Source: Nocardia paucivorans NBRC 100373
GTDB taxonomy: Bacteria > Actinomycetota > Actinomycetes > Mycobacteriales > Mycobacteriaceae
DNA length: 36,188 nt
NCBI RefSeq assembly: GCF_000308675.1
Contig: NZ_BAGE01000121.1
Coordinates: 1 to 36,188, forward strand
Direction of reading: 5' to 3'
Part shown: positions 1 through 8,381 of the stretch, in pieces
Layout: each line of letters starts with the position of its first letter
Numbering within the stretch: the first letter of the stretch is position 1
The notes under the pieces: model-generated
What the model was told of the DNA's origin: nothing
Database searches by the model: none
What the model saw: the letters and a program-made list of their open reading frames with translations, nothing else
Translations under genes and position numbers: made by a program

Positions 1-2788
1 CCCGACGCACCACCCGCTCCGGCGGCAGCACGGCCCCGGTCGCGCGGTCCACATTGTCGGTGACGTCGAGGAGCCCGGAGATGAAGGTGCGGTAGCACGA
101 GATCCCTTCGGCCTGCAACGCCTGCCGATCCGCCATCGCGTCGCCCGTCGCCGCCGGAGGCTGTTTCACCACGAAACCACCCTTGGCGCCGACCGGCACG
201 ATCACCGCGTTCTTCACCGCCTGAGCCTTCACCAGACCCAAGATCTCGGTCCGGAAATCCTCCAACCGATCCGACCAGCGCAAACCACCCCGCGCCACCG
301 CACCGAACCGCAGATGCACACCCTCCACCCGCGGCGAATACACGAAGATCTCATACCGCGGCCGCGGCTGCGGCAGCAGCGCGATGGCCTGCGAATCGAA
401 TTTGAACGACAGATGCGCCGGCGGGTTTCCGTCCGCATCGCGGCGGAAGTAGTTGGTGCGCAAGGTGGCCGAGATCAGCTCGAGCACCGCGCGCAGCACC
501 CGGTCGGTCTCGAGGCCGACCACCGCATCGATTTCGGCGGTGAGCCGGCGGGAGGTCTCTTCCGCCCGTTCGGTCGCGGTCTCGGCCACCTCCGGATCGA
601 AATACGCCTCGAACAGTTCGACGAAACCGCGCGACATCACCGGATTGGCCAACAGTACCCGGGTGATACCGGCGATACCGTAGGCGAAACCGGCCTGCTT
701 CAGATATTTCGCATAGGCCCGCAGCATCACGATCTGCCGCCAGTGCAGTCCGGCGCGCAGAACCAGTTCGTTGAGTCCGTCCACCTCGGCCCGACCGAAC
801 CACATGGCCGCGACGGCATCCTGGAACCTGGCGGCGATACCCGCCCCGGCGGATGCCTCGTCGACACCCGTCCGGTTACCGACCACATCCCCGAGGTCGG
901 CTTCCATATCGGCGTCCAGCGCGTCACGCAGCACCGTGGGCGGCACCCGCAACGCGAAATCGTAGATCCACCGCTGCCGACCGTCCGCCAGCACCAGCAG
1001 ATACGGCCGCTCGTCGACGACCTCCACCCCGAGGCTGTGCAGGACGGGAAGCACCCGACTCAGCGAAACCCCTTCCCCGGCGACATAGAGGGCGAACCGC
1101 CACTCGCCGGCGGGTGCGTCCGAGTCCCGGTAGAGCACCGTATCGATATCGCCGTCGGCGAGCCGGTCCAGTCGGCGCAACTCGGCCAGCGCCCGGTCGG
1201 GTTCGAATTCCTGCTGGTAACTCGCCGGGAAGGCGGCCGCGTAGTCGGTGACCGCGCTGCGGGAAATTCCGGGAACTCCCGCGGCCGCGGCCACCAACCG
1301 GTCGGACCAGGAGCGCGTGGTGGCAAAGAGCAGCCCCTGGATGCGATCCCGGTTCTCGTCGGAGATATCCGCCGGTCCCGCCTCCGGGGACCGATAGACC
1401 GTGAAGTACACCACGGCGAGTTCGGATTCGGTGACCCGAGCGGAATAGCCGATCCGATCACCACCGAATTCGGCCAGCAGGATGTCCTGCATCCGCAACC
1501 GCACCTGACTCGAGTAGCGGTCGTTGGGCATGTAGACCAGGCAGTAGACCGCTCCGCTGCGCGCATCCTGGCGCAGGAACAACCGGATCTGTCGACGCAG
1601 CCCCAGGTTCATCACCGACGACACGGTCTCGAACAGCCGCCGCGCATCGGCGGAGAACAGCTCCGCGCGCGGGAAACTCTGCATCACCTCGAGCATGTTC
1701 TGCCCGGAGAACGAGTTCAGATCGAAACCCGCCCATTCGATCACCTGGTGCACGCGGCGCGCGATCACCGGAATGTCGAGGATGTTCTCGTGCAGCGCGG
1801 TCACCGCGAGTGTGCCCACGAAAACGTGCTCACCGCGAACATTCGCGACGGTGGCGCCCGCGGCGCCCGGCCCGCCCGCCTCGGTATCGGCGTACTCGGC
1901 GACACTCACGAAATACAGGTTCGACGAACCGGGAATCAGCGAATCCGCCGATCCGCTGATCAGCCGCAGCACCGGACGTTTCGCACCGAGAACGGGTACC
2001 TCGATCTCGGCCTTCGAACCGTCGCGCAGCACACCGAGCCCGGTGCCGGGCACCGGCCACAGGGCCAGTTCCGCGTCCGGTGTCGGTGCGGTCCGGCGCA
2101 GGCGGTAGTCGCTGTAGCCGAGCACGGTGAAGTGCCCATCGGCCAGCCAACGCAGCAGGTCGGCGCATTCGGCGATCTCGCTGTCGTCGCGCTGCGCGGC
2201 CGCGCGGTCGAGGCGTTTGGCCACGGTGACCAGCGCGCCGACCATGGCCGGAGTGTCCTCGTCGACCACACGCAATTCGTCGAGCAACTGCGGCAGATCC
2301 CGTTCCACCCGATCGAGTACCTCGTCGGTGACGGTCGGGGCCAGCTGCACATGAATCCACGACTCCGTCAGCACGCGGTGGCCGGATTCGGAGTCGTGAT
2401 CGTCGCCGTCACGCGGCGCGATCTCCAGCAGCCGGCCCTGCTCGTCGCGCACCACATCGAAGACCGGGTGCACGACCTCGGACACGGTGGCACCCAACCG
2501 ATTCAGCGTGGAGGTCACCGAATCGACCAGCAGCGGCATATCGTCATTGACTATCTGTAATGCGACACCGAGACCGCACCCGTCATTGGCGCGATAGACG
2601 CGGGTCGACACCGTCCCGGGTGCTCGGGTGGCGGCGAGTTCGAGATGGTAGTGGAGGATGTGTTCGGCTCGATCGGTGATCGTCAGCGTGGACGAATCCG
2701 AGTGGCTCCAGCGAAAGTACGCCGCCTCCAGATCGCTTGGCTCGTTCCGGAACCGCTGCTGCGAAACCGTGCCCTGTGTTGTCGTCAC
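1..2788 (-). CDS. gdh: NAD-specific glutamate dehydrogenase, large type (5' part, cut by window edge)
   Basis: Large actinobacterial NAD-dependent glutamate dehydrogenase, which oxidises L-glutamate to 2-oxoglutarate and ammonium in the cytosol. About 929 N-terminal residues are present; the family is usually near 1,600, so the C-terminus lies outside the window. The N-terminal region reads NDDMPLLVDSVTST, typical of the family. The catalytic core begins near residue 830 with ARGGLRWSDR and continues with VKAQAVKNAV and VPVGAKGGF. The track of antisense ORFs hides this frame because no stop falls inside the window. I chose GTG at 2788, with GGAAGG 12 nt upstream; an in-frame GTG at 2809 is an alternative. 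It is a housekeeping gene on the same strand as the ESX locus but separated from it by 162 bases with an inverted repeat, so it is probably transcribed separately. Confidence 0.93.
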   Translation of the reverse strand, partial: MTTTQGTVSQQRFRNEPSDLEAAYFRWSHSDSSTLTITDRAEHILHYHLELAATRAPGTVSTRVYRANDGCGLGVALQIVNDDMPLLVDSVTSTLNRLGATVSEVVHPVFDVVRDEQGRLLEIAPRDGDDHDSESGHRVLTESWIHVQLAPTVTDEVLDRVERDLPQLLDELRVVDEDTPAMVGALVTVAKRLDRAAAQRDDSEIAECADLLRWLADGHFTVLGYSDYRLRRTAPTPDAELALWPVPGTGLGVLRDGSKAEIEVPVLGAKRPVLRLISGSADSLIPGSSNLYFVSVAEYADTEAGGPGAAGATVANVRGEHVFVGTLAVTALHENILDIPVIARRVHQVIEWAGFDLNSFSGQNMLEVMQSFPRAELFSADARRLFETVSSVMNLGLRRQIRLFLRQDARSGAVYCLVYMPNDRYSSQVRLRMQDILLAEFGGDRIGYSARVTESELAVVYFTVYRSPEAGPADISDENRDRIQGLLFATTRSWSDRLVAAAAGVPGISRSAVTDYAAAFPASYQQEFEPDRALAELRRLDRLADGDIDTVLYRDSDAPAGEWRFALYVAGEGVSLSRVLPVLHSLGVEVVDERPYLLVLADGRQRWIYDFALRVPPTVLRDALDADMEADLGDVVGNRTGVDEASAGAGIAARFQDAVAAMWFGRAEVDGLNELVLRAGLHWRQIVMLRAYAKYLKQAGFAYGIAGITRVLLANPVMSRGFVELFEAYFDPEVAETATERAEETSRRLTAEIDAVVGLETDRVLRAVLELISATLRTNYFRRDADGNPPAHLSFKFDSQAIALLPQPRPRYEIFVYSPRVEGVHLRFGAVARGGLRWSDRLEDFRTEILGLVKAQAVKNAVIVPVGAKGGFVVKQPPAATGDAMADRQALQAEGISCYRTFISGLLDVTDNVDRATGAVLPPERVVRR

Positions 2789-2862
2789 CGTGGATCCGCG
2801 CCTTCCCACATCCGTTTTTTCTCATCCCCCCGGGTTTTCCACCCCCGGCTTACTGTACGCGC

Positions 2863-2892
2863 TTAACGTGCCGCTGTATAGCGGTACGTTAA
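2863..2892. promoter_or_regulatory. Inverted repeat between ESX operon end and gdh
   Basis: Arms TTAACGTGCCGCT and AGCGGTACGTTAA flank a GTAT loop, with one mismatch that becomes a G-U pair in RNA. It lies 59 bases after the last gene of the ESX operon and 75 bases before the gdh start. It could be a terminator, but no T run follows and the arm ends are AT-rich. It could equally be a repressor operator at the gdh promoter. Confidence 0.5.
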
Positions 2893-2950
2893 ATGTGAGC
2901 AAACTCTATACGCGCGTCACCAGGTATCACCTCACCGACCGGACGGTACG

Positions 2951-3706
2951 TCATTGCTGTAGTAGACCCGACCGGACCAGAAAGGTCTGCGCCCCGGCAC
3001 GATCGGTGAACGATCCGGTGTCCACACGCAATCCCGAGGCGGTATCGGCGAACAATACCGCCGACGACGCGCTGATGGCCGCGAACACCTCGCCGTCCGC
3101 GACAACGGTACCCCCCGCGGTCCGCCATTGTTGAATCGTTTGGGTAAGTTGCCCCGGCTGCACTCGCTGCACCTGGAACGTCAACGCCCGACCACCGGTG
3201 ATCCCGCCGAAAAGCAATGGATCTCCCGCATCGATCACACAGCGTTCGATATTCGTTCCCTCGCCCTGCGACCGACAACTCGCGGTACGCAACGGACCCG
3301 GCAATGCCGCCGCACCACCGTCGTTCGCGCCGACCGGACCGAGCCCACCCGGACCGGTCATCGCCGTCGGCGGCGGCAGCGAACAGGACCGCATCATGAA
3401 AAAGACCAGCAGCACCAAGGCCAATCCCAAGACGGCGAACGCCGCGTTCCACTGCCACTTGGGATGATGATGCCGAACAGCGGATTCCGCCTCCGGCACC
3501 AAACGCGAACGGATCGTACCGAGCAGGGTTTCGGGTTGTTTCGGCCGAACATCGGTCTGCGTCGGCGCCGAAACCACCGGCGTCGGATATGCGACCGCGG
3601 TGGGCGCGGCGGATGCCCGATCCGGCAGCGGCGCACCACAATGCGCGCAAGTGGCCCCGGCGTCCCCCGCGGGATGGCCACAATACTGGCAGGTCACGCC
3701 CGACAC
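2951..3706 (-). CDS. Zinc-ribbon, single-pass membrane protein of the ESX operon
   Basis: A 251-residue protein of unknown function. Two CxxC knuckles (C6/C9 and C20/C23) form a likely N-terminal zinc ribbon on the cytosolic side. A Pro/Ala-rich linker follows, then one membrane helix at about residues 88-106 and an extracytoplasmic domain of about 140 residues that I do not recognise. Two cysteines around residues 144 and 156 could pair outside the cell (inference). The start is GTG; the upstream GGTGGT is a weak ribosome site. It begins 13 bases after the discoidin-domain gene and is the last gene before the inverted repeat at 2863, so it is probably the final gene of the ESX operon. Confidence 0.8.
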   Translation of the reverse strand: MSGVTCQYCGHPAGDAGATCAHCGAPLPDRASAAPTAVAYPTPVVSAPTQTDVRPKQPETLLGTIRSRLVPEAESAVRHHHPKWQWNAAFAVLGLALVLLVFFMMRSCSLPPPTAMTGPGGLGPVGANDGGAAALPGPLRTASCRSQGEGTNIERCVIDAGDPLLFGGITGGRALTFQVQRVQPGQLTQTIQQWRTAGGTVVADGEVFAAISASSAVLFADTASGLRVDTGSFTDRAGAQTFLVRSGLLQQ

Positions 3707-3719
3707 GACAGCACCACCG

Positions 3720-4829
3720 TTACTTGCTCTCTTTCCCGGTGATCACGATCGACGAGATCGCGACCGCGTTCTCGGCCGACTCGCCATTGGATTTCAGCAC
3801 GGTGAGCACGATTTCCGAGGCGGTGATCGGAGGCTCGATCCTGGTGACGACCAACGACCGCTGATCGAGCGTCTCCTGGGTGTAGGTGGTCTTGTCCTTG
3901 TTGTCGAATCGGTACGAAACCCGGCTCACGGTACGGTATTTCGTCCACTGATCGGTGCCGTCGCTATTGACGTAATCCCACCCCGGGACGATACCGATGG
4001 AATCCACCTTGTATTCCTTGCCGAGGTCGATACGCAGAACCTGGCCGTCCACCTTGTAGGCCCGCACACACGACCATGCCTTGTCCGGTTCCCCCGAGAA
4101 GGCGTCCATTCCGTCGGTGCTTCCCGGTGGGCACTTCGCCTCCGCGGACTCCACCTCGATGGTGCCGCTGACATCGGTATCGGCGGGCGCCGACTGGGTC
4201 GGGGTGGCAGGTGCCGGCGCAACCGCCAGCGGACGAGTGTCCTCGTCACCTTTACCACTGGTCAACACCAGCAGAATCACGATCAGCACGGCCACGACCG
4301 CCGCCACCGTCAATGCCACCCGTGGCTTGCGCAGCTGGGTGGCCACCTCTTGGGCGATCTGTTGCGGGGAAGGCCGCCTATCGGCCGGACGCTCACCGGA
4401 TTCCCGCGTCACAGCCTGCTCGGCGGCCTCCTGGTCGGATTGCGCCTCCCGGTTGATCCGCTCGGCCGCGGCCGCGGCGTAGTCGGGCACCTCGGGAGTG
4501 GGAGCGAGTGGCTGCCCACTGAGCAGAGCGTTGATCCGATCACTCGAGGAGAGCCCGGACGACGACCGCCGCGACTTGCGTTCGGCGGGGGCCGCGCCCA
4601 CTACGGCGGACTCGACCTCCGACTCCGGCTCTCGTTCCGGTTCCGGGTCCGGGACCGGTCGCAGTGCTCCGAGCAACGACTCGTCGACCCCGATGACCGG
4701 AACGTCGTTCGAGGTCTCGGTCTGCGCGTCTTCGACAGCGGTCTGCCCGAAGTGGGGGTCCGACAGCAGGGCGTCCAGAATCGCACCGCGATGTCGCAGA
4801 AACACGTCTCCCGGGTCTGCATCGGGCAT
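3720..4829 (-). CDS. Membrane protein with extracytoplasmic discoidin-like (NADase-type glycan-binding) domain
   Basis: A 369-residue single-pass membrane protein. Residues 1-170 are a hydrophilic, acidic and probably flexible cytosolic part. One membrane helix spans about 171-191. Residues 215-369 form a beta-rich domain with features of discoidin/F5-8C-type carbohydrate-binding folds: DAFSGEPDKAWSC, then VLRIDLGKEYKVDSIGI, a typical jelly-roll strand pattern. Two cysteines (in AKCPPG and AWSCVR) may form a disulfide. Related domains are annotated as NADase-type glycan-binding domains. A plausible role is binding cell-wall glycan near the ESX channel (inference). It lies 108 bases after the HTH gene and 13 bases before the zinc-ribbon gene. 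Confidence 0.82.
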   Translation of the reverse strand: MPDADPGDVFLRHRGAILDALLSDPHFGQTAVEDAQTETSNDVPVIGVDESLLGALRPVPDPEPEREPESEVESAVVGAAPAERKSRRSSSGLSSSDRINALLSGQPLAPTPEVPDYAAAAAERINREAQSDQEAAEQAVTRESGERPADRRPSPQQIAQEVATQLRKPRVALTVAAVVAVLIVILLVLTSGKGDEDTRPLAVAPAPATPTQSAPADTDVSGTIEVESAEAKCPPGSTDGMDAFSGEPDKAWSCVRAYKVDGQVLRIDLGKEYKVDSIGIVPGWDYVNSDGTDQWTKYRTVSRVSYRFDNKDKTTYTQETLDQRSLVVTRIEPPITASEIVLTVLKSNGESAENAVAISSIVITGKESK

Positions 4830-4937
4830 GGCCGAATGCTATCGACTTCCCGAACCCGCGCCGACCGGCGCTATTCCCGCTGGGGAGAACAGCGCGGGCG
4901 GCCCGGACGCTCGCGATCGGCTTCGCTTCGTATCCGA

Positions 4938-5294
4938 TCAGCTTCGCTTCGTGTCGGTGACGAAGTATTCCGGTGGGACGTCGAACACCCGCGCCAGCGC
5001 AATGATCAGGTCGAGCCGTGGAATCGCGTCCCCGTGGATGAGCCGATACAGCCCCGACTGCGAGACCGGCACATCCGGGTATGCGAGCTCCAGATGTTGC
5101 GCAAGCGAGTACAGCGTAAGCGAGCGGGTCGCTCCGTCCTCCGTGGAGACGACCGATTCGGCGATCAACTCCGATAGTCGACTGGAAAAGATCGCCGCCG
5201 CCGCCTGCCGCGGGGTCAACTCGTCCCCTCCTTCGGGGGTGGGGAAATTGCCGCCGTCCGGCTGAGAATCCTCCGCTACCACGTTCAAGGACAC
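4938..5294 (-). CDS. XRE-type helix-turn-helix regulator, EspR-like
   Basis: A small regulator of about 118 residues. The middle and C-terminal part has the layout of EspR-like HTH proteins: YSLAQHLELA, then VSQSGLYRLIHGDAIPR as the recognition-helix region, then IIALARVFDVPPEYF, the usual ending of this group. I chose GTG at 5294, with GGTGGG 6 nt upstream, which leaves 16 bases after eccE. A GTG at 5321 overlapping the eccE stop is an alternative (127 residues). A start at 5426 would run 115 bases into eccE and is unlikely. Its position in the ESX operon suggests it controls secretion genes, perhaps through the dyads reported here, but that link is untested. Confidence 0.82.
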   Translation of the reverse strand: MSLNVVAEDSQPDGGNFPTPEGGDELTPRQAAAAIFSSRLSELIAESVVSTEDGATRSLTLYSLAQHLELAYPDVPVSQSGLYRLIHGDAIPRLDLIIALARVFDVPPEYFVTDTKRS

Positions 5295-5310
5295 TACCGT
5301 CCCACCCGAG

Positions 5311-7029
5311 TCAGATGACACGACGCCCAACCGGTCGGGAAACGGGAACTGTCGGCATGACCCCGGTCGGTGGCGCGGACACCGGTGACTGCTGCTCTCC
5401 GAAGTCGAGATAGCGGGTCTCGCCACGCGGCTCGATGAGATTCACCCGTACCGTACGCATAGGTATGTTCACCTCCACAGCGCTGTCGCTGACCTGTTCG
5501 ATCACCAAATCGACCGCCCGTCGCCGACGTGCTCCCGGATCGTTGATGGAAACCGTCGTCTGCGCCGAGGACGCATGCGGTGGTATCTGGTCGAAGACGA
5601 CGATTGTGGCGTTGTTGGGCTCCGCATCGGCCTGTCCGCTGTCCGGACCGTCCGCCAGACGTAGCGACCGCGGATCGCCGACCGCACTGACCAGGTGCTG
5701 CCATCGTTGTGGCCGGTTGGTGTGTACCTCGATATCGGCGCCCACCACGGTGGCCCGCAGAATGATCTGCTGGGCCACCGGCAATGACGTGTGCACATCG
5801 ATACTGCGCCGCCGCGGGTTGTAGCGGGCCGGATCGAACAACGGCAGCGCAAGCCGATGGCGCGGCTGACCGCTGATGGCACCCAGGATCTGGCCGTTCG
5901 GCCCGATGGCGACGCTGATCCCGGCCGCCTCTTCCGTGGGGGCGGGCTCAACGGCCCTCTCGTCCTGCGCCAGGGCCCGCACCGAGGTTCCGGTCGGCAG
6001 CGTTGCCATCAAGGCCGTCAACTGCCGCCCGGGCAGGGGGCGTAGGTAGTCCGGAAGCACATCCGCCATGGCCGGCCCCACATAACGCACCATGGCGCGC
6101 GGCCCGGAATCCACCGCGGACAGGCTCACCACCAGCGTGGTACGTCCGTTGTTCCAGGTCCAGCAGTCGTCGAGGCCGATATCGTCGAGTTCGGACCAGT
6201 CGATACCGAAACTGGTGACGAAACGCCCCGGCACCGAGGTGTGCAGACTCTGCCACCCCTCCTGCACATCGCCCAATTCGATACCGGCATGTAGCATCCG
6301 CGTGGCATCGGCCAGCGCCTCGGCGGGCAGGGCGTGGGCGGAGATACCACGTTCCCGCAACCGCCCGGCGATACGGTGCGCCGCGGTGGCCAACGCCTTG
6401 GGCGCGACCACCTCGCACGGACCACGCCGAGACAGCACCGACAGGTTGCGCTCCTGGTCCAACCGGACCACCAACCAGGTCAACCGGTTGCCGACCACCG
6501 GATTCGGTCCGATCAACTGGTCGTAGAGCATGCTGTAGCTGCCCGCGGACCGAACCCGTTGGCCGGTGGTGACGATATCGATATCGACAGAGAGTCCGTA
6601 CTGGTCGAGCATCGGCAGCAATAGATCCACCGGAATCGTGTCCTCGGTGTAGACCGTCTGCTCGGCGATAACCGTGGGTAGGTCCAGATTGGGCGCGAGC
6701 TGGATCATGGCGACCAGAACATCGCCATCGGACCGGATCCCACAGGCACCCGAGGCCACCTCCACCTCACGCACCTGCGCGGGTCGAACCAACTCAGCGA
6801 TCCGGTCGGCCCGCCCGAACCGGAAGTCGAGCCAGTCCAGGCACCAGCGCGCCGCCGTTCGGCCACGGAACCGCACGGTCACCGTCAACAGCACCGCCAC
6901 CATGACCAGAGCCCCGACCCAGAACGGCGTGTGCGCACTCAGCTCCGCCACGATCACGCTTCCTCCGACCACGGCACATGCGAACGGACCGCGTTCCACA
7001 CCCGCGACCCGACGGCTCGCCACATTCAC
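5311..7029 (-). CDS. eccE: Type VII secretion protein EccE
   Basis: Outer-edge component of the ESX inner-membrane complex, 572 residues. Two membrane helices lie within about residues 19-50, followed by a conserved EccE core (TVRFRGRTAARWCLDWL, then IAELVRP) and a long hydrophilic region. The length is at the upper end of the family. The GTG start overlaps the mycP stop by four bases (GTGA), showing tight translational coupling. The order mycP-eccE is that of mycobacterial ESX-3 (eccD3-mycP3-eccE3) and differs from ESX-1, where eccE precedes mycP. Confidence 0.93.
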   Translation of the reverse strand: MNVASRRVAGVERGPFACAVVGGSVIVAELSAHTPFWVGALVMVAVLLTVTVRFRGRTAARWCLDWLDFRFGRADRIAELVRPAQVREVEVASGACGIRSDGDVLVAMIQLAPNLDLPTVIAEQTVYTEDTIPVDLLLPMLDQYGLSVDIDIVTTGQRVRSAGSYSMLYDQLIGPNPVVGNRLTWLVVRLDQERNLSVLSRRGPCEVVAPKALATAAHRIAGRLRERGISAHALPAEALADATRMLHAGIELGDVQEGWQSLHTSVPGRFVTSFGIDWSELDDIGLDDCWTWNNGRTTLVVSLSAVDSGPRAMVRYVGPAMADVLPDYLRPLPGRQLTALMATLPTGTSVRALAQDERAVEPAPTEEAAGISVAIGPNGQILGAISGQPRHRLALPLFDPARYNPRRRSIDVHTSLPVAQQIILRATVVGADIEVHTNRPQRWQHLVSAVGDPRSLRLADGPDSGQADAEPNNATIVVFDQIPPHASSAQTTVSINDPGARRRRAVDLVIEQVSDSAVEVNIPMRTVRVNLIEPRGETRYLDFGEQQSPVSAPPTGVMPTVPVSRPVGRRVI

Positions 7030-8381
7030 CGCGACCTCCGCAGCGCGCCTGCTCCATAGGTCGCCCCGATGCCGACCAGCACCGCGGCGGCGATCACGAT
7101 CGCGGCCATGATGCCCGGGCGTTGATCCCTGGCTCGTGGCGGCGGAGGTATCTCGAGGTCACCGGCCTGGAACAGCCCTTTCGGCGGTTCGGGCGGGGTG
7201 CGATAGCTCAGTGCCGCCAACGGATCGATCACACCCGCCCCGACGGAATTGTCGACTCCCCGGGCCGGAGCGTGCGCGCTGGCCTGTAGTCGGGCGGCGA
7301 TATCGCCTGGTGTCTCGTTGGGGAAGCGGGAACGCAACATGGCGGCGACACCGGCGACATACGCCGCGGCGAACGAGGAGCCGCCGACCGGGGCCAGTTT
7401 GTCCGGCGCGCCGACACCGTTGATGAGACCACCACCGCCGGGGCCGAGCGATTCGATACTGGTCCCCGGAGCCGCCACCGTCACCCAGGGACCGGCCAAC
7501 GACTCCGTGGAAGGCGTCCCGTTGGCGGTCGTGAATCCCACGGTGAGAACTTCCGGGGTGAACCACCCGGGTGTGGAAATGGTGGCCACATCGCGCCAGT
7601 TCCGCGGGTCACCCGGGCGCCCGGCGTCGATGGGCGGATTCTGCTGACATCCATGGCTGTTGGTGTTGCCCGCCCCCGCAACGACCAACGCACCACGCAC
7701 CCGTACCGCGTATCCGATGGCAGCGGACAGTTCGGCCTGATCCACCCCGTCCCGGACGGCCACACAGATCGGGATGGGTACCACGATCACCCCGGCGCCC
7801 AGATTCGCCGCGTGGGTGATCGCCCGGGCCAAGGTCCGGATCTGGATGGCCAGCTGCTCCACCTGGTTGGACGGCGGCCGCTCGATTCGGAACGCCTCCG
7901 AGCGGTAGCGGATCGAGATGATGCGCGCGTCCGGTGCCACCCCGGTGAAACCGTCGGCCGGGTCGGCGGTGGCCCCGATGATCCCGGCGACCAGCGTGCC
8001 GTGGGCATCGCAGTCGGCCAACCCGTCCCCACCTGCCGCGACATAGTCGCCGCCCCCGCTCAGGTTCGGCAACCGCGGGTTCGGGGAAACCCCTGTATCG
8101 ACCACCGCGACCGTCACCCCCGCACCACGGCTCAACGCCCGCGCTCGCTCCAGATCGAGGGCCAGTTCCGCCGGCGGCACCCGGCTCAGATCGCTGTCCT
8201 TCAACACCCCCGCTGCCAGACAGCCCTTCTCCTGTTTGGTGGGCAGCTCCGGTCCCGGAGGACCGTCCGGAGGCGGAGCCCCGACCACCACCTCCGGGGG
8301 AACCAGGGCGTTCGCCTGCGCTGCGCCGGTGAACAACACCAGACCGGCCAGCGCCGCGACCGCGGCCCTGCCGAGAATCAT
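7026..8381 (-). CDS. mycP: Type VII secretion-associated serine protease mycosin
   Basis: Membrane-anchored subtilisin-like protease needed for ESX function, 451 residues. A signal peptide occupies about residues 1-24. The catalytic triad is visible: Asp95 in VAVVDTG, His127 in DAHGTLVAG and Ser336 in GGSSFAAA. Asn239 in AGAGN is the oxyanion residue. A C-terminal membrane helix lies near residues 422-443 and ends in RRSR. I chose ATG at 8381, which overlaps the eccD stop by one base (TGATG). The open frame extends further upstream, but that part is out-of-frame eccD sequence with no signal peptide. The eccE start overlaps its own stop. Confidence 0.96.
   Translation of the reverse strand: MILGRAAVAALAGLVLFTGAAQANALVPPEVVVGAPPPDGPPGPELPTKQEKGCLAAGVLKDSDLSRVPPAELALDLERARALSRGAGVTVAVVDTGVSPNPRLPNLSGGGDYVAAGGDGLADCDAHGTLVAGIIGATADPADGFTGVAPDARIISIRYRSEAFRIERPPSNQVEQLAIQIRTLARAITHAANLGAGVIVVPIPICVAVRDGVDQAELSAAIGYAVRVRGALVVAGAGNTNSHGCQQNPPIDAGRPGDPRNWRDVATISTPGWFTPEVLTVGFTTANGTPSTESLAGPWVTVAAPGTSIESLGPGGGGLINGVGAPDKLAPVGGSSFAAAYVAGVAAMLRSRFPNETPGDIAARLQASAHAPARGVDNSVGAGVIDPLAALSYRTPPEPPKGLFQAGDLEIPPPPRARDQRPGIMAAIVIAAAVLVGIGATYGAGALRRSR

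Noticed and set aside
314..2560. Long plus-strand open frame (748 codons) opposite gdh
   Set aside because: The minus strand codes for clear glutamate dehydrogenase sequence over the same stretch; the plus frame has no domain and is His/Arg/Gly-rich, typical of antisense GC-rich shadows.
3600..5177. Plus-strand open frame opposite the discoidin and HTH genes
   Set aside because: Antisense shadow of recognisable minus-strand genes; no ribosome site or domain.
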